A DNA stretch of 64,000 bases. Origin: Monoplex corrugatus. Its lineage: Eukaryota > Mollusca > Gastropoda > Littorinimorpha > Ranellidae. Location: positions 29,563,185-29,627,184 of the forward strand of contig JAPXFY010000015.1 in assembly GCA_030674185.1 (NCBI GenBank). The letters are read 5' to 3'. A program made the translations under genes and the position numbers. The notes below the pieces were generated by a model. That model ran no database searches. It was not told the origin of the DNA and saw nothing but the letters and a program-made list of their open reading frames with translations. Numbering within the stretch: the stretch's first letter is position 1; each line of letters starts with the position of its first letter. Below are positions 63,478 to 64,000 of this stretch, in pieces.

Positions 63478-63690
63478 GTATTTTATTATACTTATTTTAA
63501 TGTATCATACTGCACTGTACTTATTGTACGCAACTGTATCGTTTCGTATTGTACTTATTGCATTGTATCGTATTGTATTGTACTTATTGTATTGTACCGT
63601 ATTGTATTGTACTTATTGCATTGAAATCGTATTGTATTGTACTTATTGTGTTGTATCGTATTGTATTGTACTTATTGTATTCTGATAGAT
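63478..63690 (+). repeat. 29-bp minisatellite, continuation
   Basis: The same TATTG-based repeat and the same strand as 57635-62871, including one TACGCAACTGTATCG variant near 63526. It ends at TTCTGATAGAT, where the inverted segment begins. Confidence 0.9.
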
Positions 63691-63987
63691 AAAAGTAGAA
63701 TTTAATACGATACAATGCAATATATAATAACATTACGATACGATAAAATAAGTACAATACGATACAATGAAATACATACGAGGCAATACCATACGATACA
63801 ATAAGTACATGCAATACAATACAATACAATACAATAAGTACAATGCAATACGATACGATACAACACAATAAGTACAATACAATACGGTACAATACAATAT
63901 GATACAACAAATAAGTACAATACAATACGATGCAGTACAATAAGTACAATACAATACGATACAATGGACTAAGTAGAATACTATATG
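63691..63987 (-). repeat. Right arm of a 300-bp inverted repeat
   Basis: A reverse-complement copy of 61803-62104. The minisatellite orientation flips to the minus strand at 63691 and flips back at about 63988, so this is a bounded inverted insert, not the start of a long opposite-strand array. Minus-strand frames through it are repeat artefacts. Confidence 0.9.
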
Positions 63988-64000
63988 ATTGTATTGTTCG
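63988..64000 (+). repeat. 29-bp minisatellite, original orientation
   Basis: TGTATTGTTCG at the window end is again in + orientation. It is too short to say more. Confidence 0.6.

Overview
This window is eukaryotic repetitive DNA, most likely from an aquatic metazoan (a marine invertebrate such as a mollusc would fit, but the species cannot be read from the sequence). The evidence is an L2/CR1-type non-LTR retrotransposon with APE endonuclease and reverse transcriptase, a DD34E Tc1 transposon, a second relic LINE of RTE-like type, three unrelated tandem-repeat families and a 100-N assembly gap. No host protein-coding gene, rRNA or tRNA could be supported. Every real coding region belongs to a mobile element.

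Layout. (1) 1-44136: a very large array built on the tetranucleotide TTAG (read on + from about 304; 1-303 is the opposite orientation, CTAA). It is a higher-order satellite: a conserved core containing ATTTACGTACTTAGC recurs at more than 50 places, together with TTCG-rich and TGAG-rich blocks. It is interrupted by a gap (3582-3681), a LINE 3' fragment (16308-16999), a near full-length LINE on the minus strand (18341-22097), and a 5'-truncated LINE copy (30623-33778) that was later split by a Tc1 transposon (about 31621-33246). (2) 44137-57634: an unrelated satellite of alternating A and B monomers, each about 380 bp, giving a dimer of about 767 bp repeated 13 times to 54112. It is followed on the right by truncated and diverged monomers. 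(3) 57635-62871 and 63478-64000: a minisatellite of about 29 bp based on TATTG, TACTT and TATCG, broken by a relic LINE C-terminus (62948-63477) and containing a 300-bp segment (63691-63987) that is an inverted copy of 61803-62104.

How the parts relate. The L2-like LINE is the active theme. Three copies sit in the TTAG array: one full-length with an uninterrupted 1083-residue ORF, one 5'-truncated and one 3' stub. All share the same 3' end: a C-rich tract, a GT microsatellite, then GCGCTATATAAAT and an ATT-repeat tail. Because the TTAG array is itself repeated, uninterrupted paralogues of two insertion sites can be read elsewhere in the window. The order of events in the truncated copy is clear: LINE insertion first, Tc1 insertion second.

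Most long open reading frames here are low-complexity artefacts of repeats that lack stop codons on one strand. The closest thing to a novel system is structural: a tetranucleotide satellite with fixed GT in each unit and a variable second half, a dimeric satellite with a conserved dyad in every monomer, and strand-switch or inverted segments. The combination looks like heterochromatin (for example pericentromeric or sex-chromosomal), which is inference.
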